DNA of 6,725 bases, taken from positions 1 to 6,725 of the forward strand of contig NZ_CALLXM010000050.1 in the NCBI RefSeq assembly GCF_937875265.1, in the 5' to 3' direction. The position numbers and the translations under genes are program-made. This DNA comes from an uncultured Acetobacter sp. GTDB taxonomy: Bacteria; Pseudomonadota; Alphaproteobacteria; Acetobacterales; Acetobacteraceae. Numbering within the stretch: position 1 is the first letter of the stretch; every line of letters begins with the position of its first letter. This document shows positions 6,671 to 6,725 of this stretch, one piece after another. The notes below the pieces were generated by a model. That model was not told the origin of the DNA and did no database searches. It saw only the letters and a program-made list of their open reading frames with translations.

Positions 6671-6725
6671 GTGCATCTGGTCAGACATTCAGTAGTAAAA
6701 ACTGGTTTTTCAAAGTTCTGGCAGC
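6667..6725 (+). CDS. Start of a further operon gene, 3'-truncated, possibly PepSY-type membrane protein
   Basis: Only 19 codons are visible, beginning MSASGQTFSSKNWFFKVLA and running off the right edge. A strong Shine-Dalgarno and an ATGA overlap with the upstream stop show it is co-translated with the small membrane protein. The short polar N-terminus followed by aromatic and basic residues fits a cytoplasmic tail leading into a first membrane helix. By position, the best candidate is a PepSY-associated inner-membrane protein of the FoxB/FpvG kind, implicated in reducing ferric siderophores. The visible residues do not prove this. Confidence 0.6.
   Translation, partial: MSASGQTFSSKNWFFKVLA

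Overview
All genes in this window lie on the + strand and are tightly packed. The base composition is fairly GC-rich, the genes overlap at start and stop codons, and two different TonB-dependent receptors are present. This points to a Gram-negative bacterium. The style of the proteins and the clustering suggest an alphaproteobacterium, most likely an acetic acid bacterium (Acetobacteraceae). That placement is an inference from sequence character, not from a database match.

Region 1 (1-3964) is a three-gene cassette. It holds the 3' part of a TonB-dependent outer-membrane receptor whose beginning is off the left edge, a kinase of the aminoglycoside-phosphotransferase (APH)/choline-kinase fold, and a seven-helix PnuC-family vitamin transporter. 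The kinase starts at or within a few bases of the receptor stop. The transporter start overlaps the kinase stop as ATGA. The layout reads as a complete capture route: active transport over the outer membrane, facilitated diffusion over the inner membrane, then phosphorylation to trap the substrate. PnuC-type carriers are known to need a cytoplasmic kinase for trapping, and the bacterial thiamine kinase ThiK belongs to the APH fold, so thiamine (or a related vitamin or precursor) is the leading candidate substrate. Nicotinamide riboside is the main alternative.

Region 2 (3965-4097) is the only real intergenic gap. It holds an imperfect hairpin just after the transporter gene and a strong Fur-box-like sequence (4030-4050) overlapping a perfect TTGACA. 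A Shine-Dalgarno sequence then sets the start of the next gene.

Region 3 (4098-6725) is an apparent iron-regulated operon. It holds a complete FhuA/FoxA-type siderophore receptor, a small three-helix inner-membrane protein starting on the receptor stop codon (GTGA), and the first 19 codons of another gene that overlaps it by ATGA behind a strong Shine-Dalgarno. In many proteobacteria such receptors are followed by small membrane proteins and a PepSY-type inner-membrane protein linked to siderophore reduction or iron release. The cut-off gene is a candidate for that role, but the visible part is too short to prove it.

No RNA genes, mobile elements, CRISPR arrays or phage features were seen.
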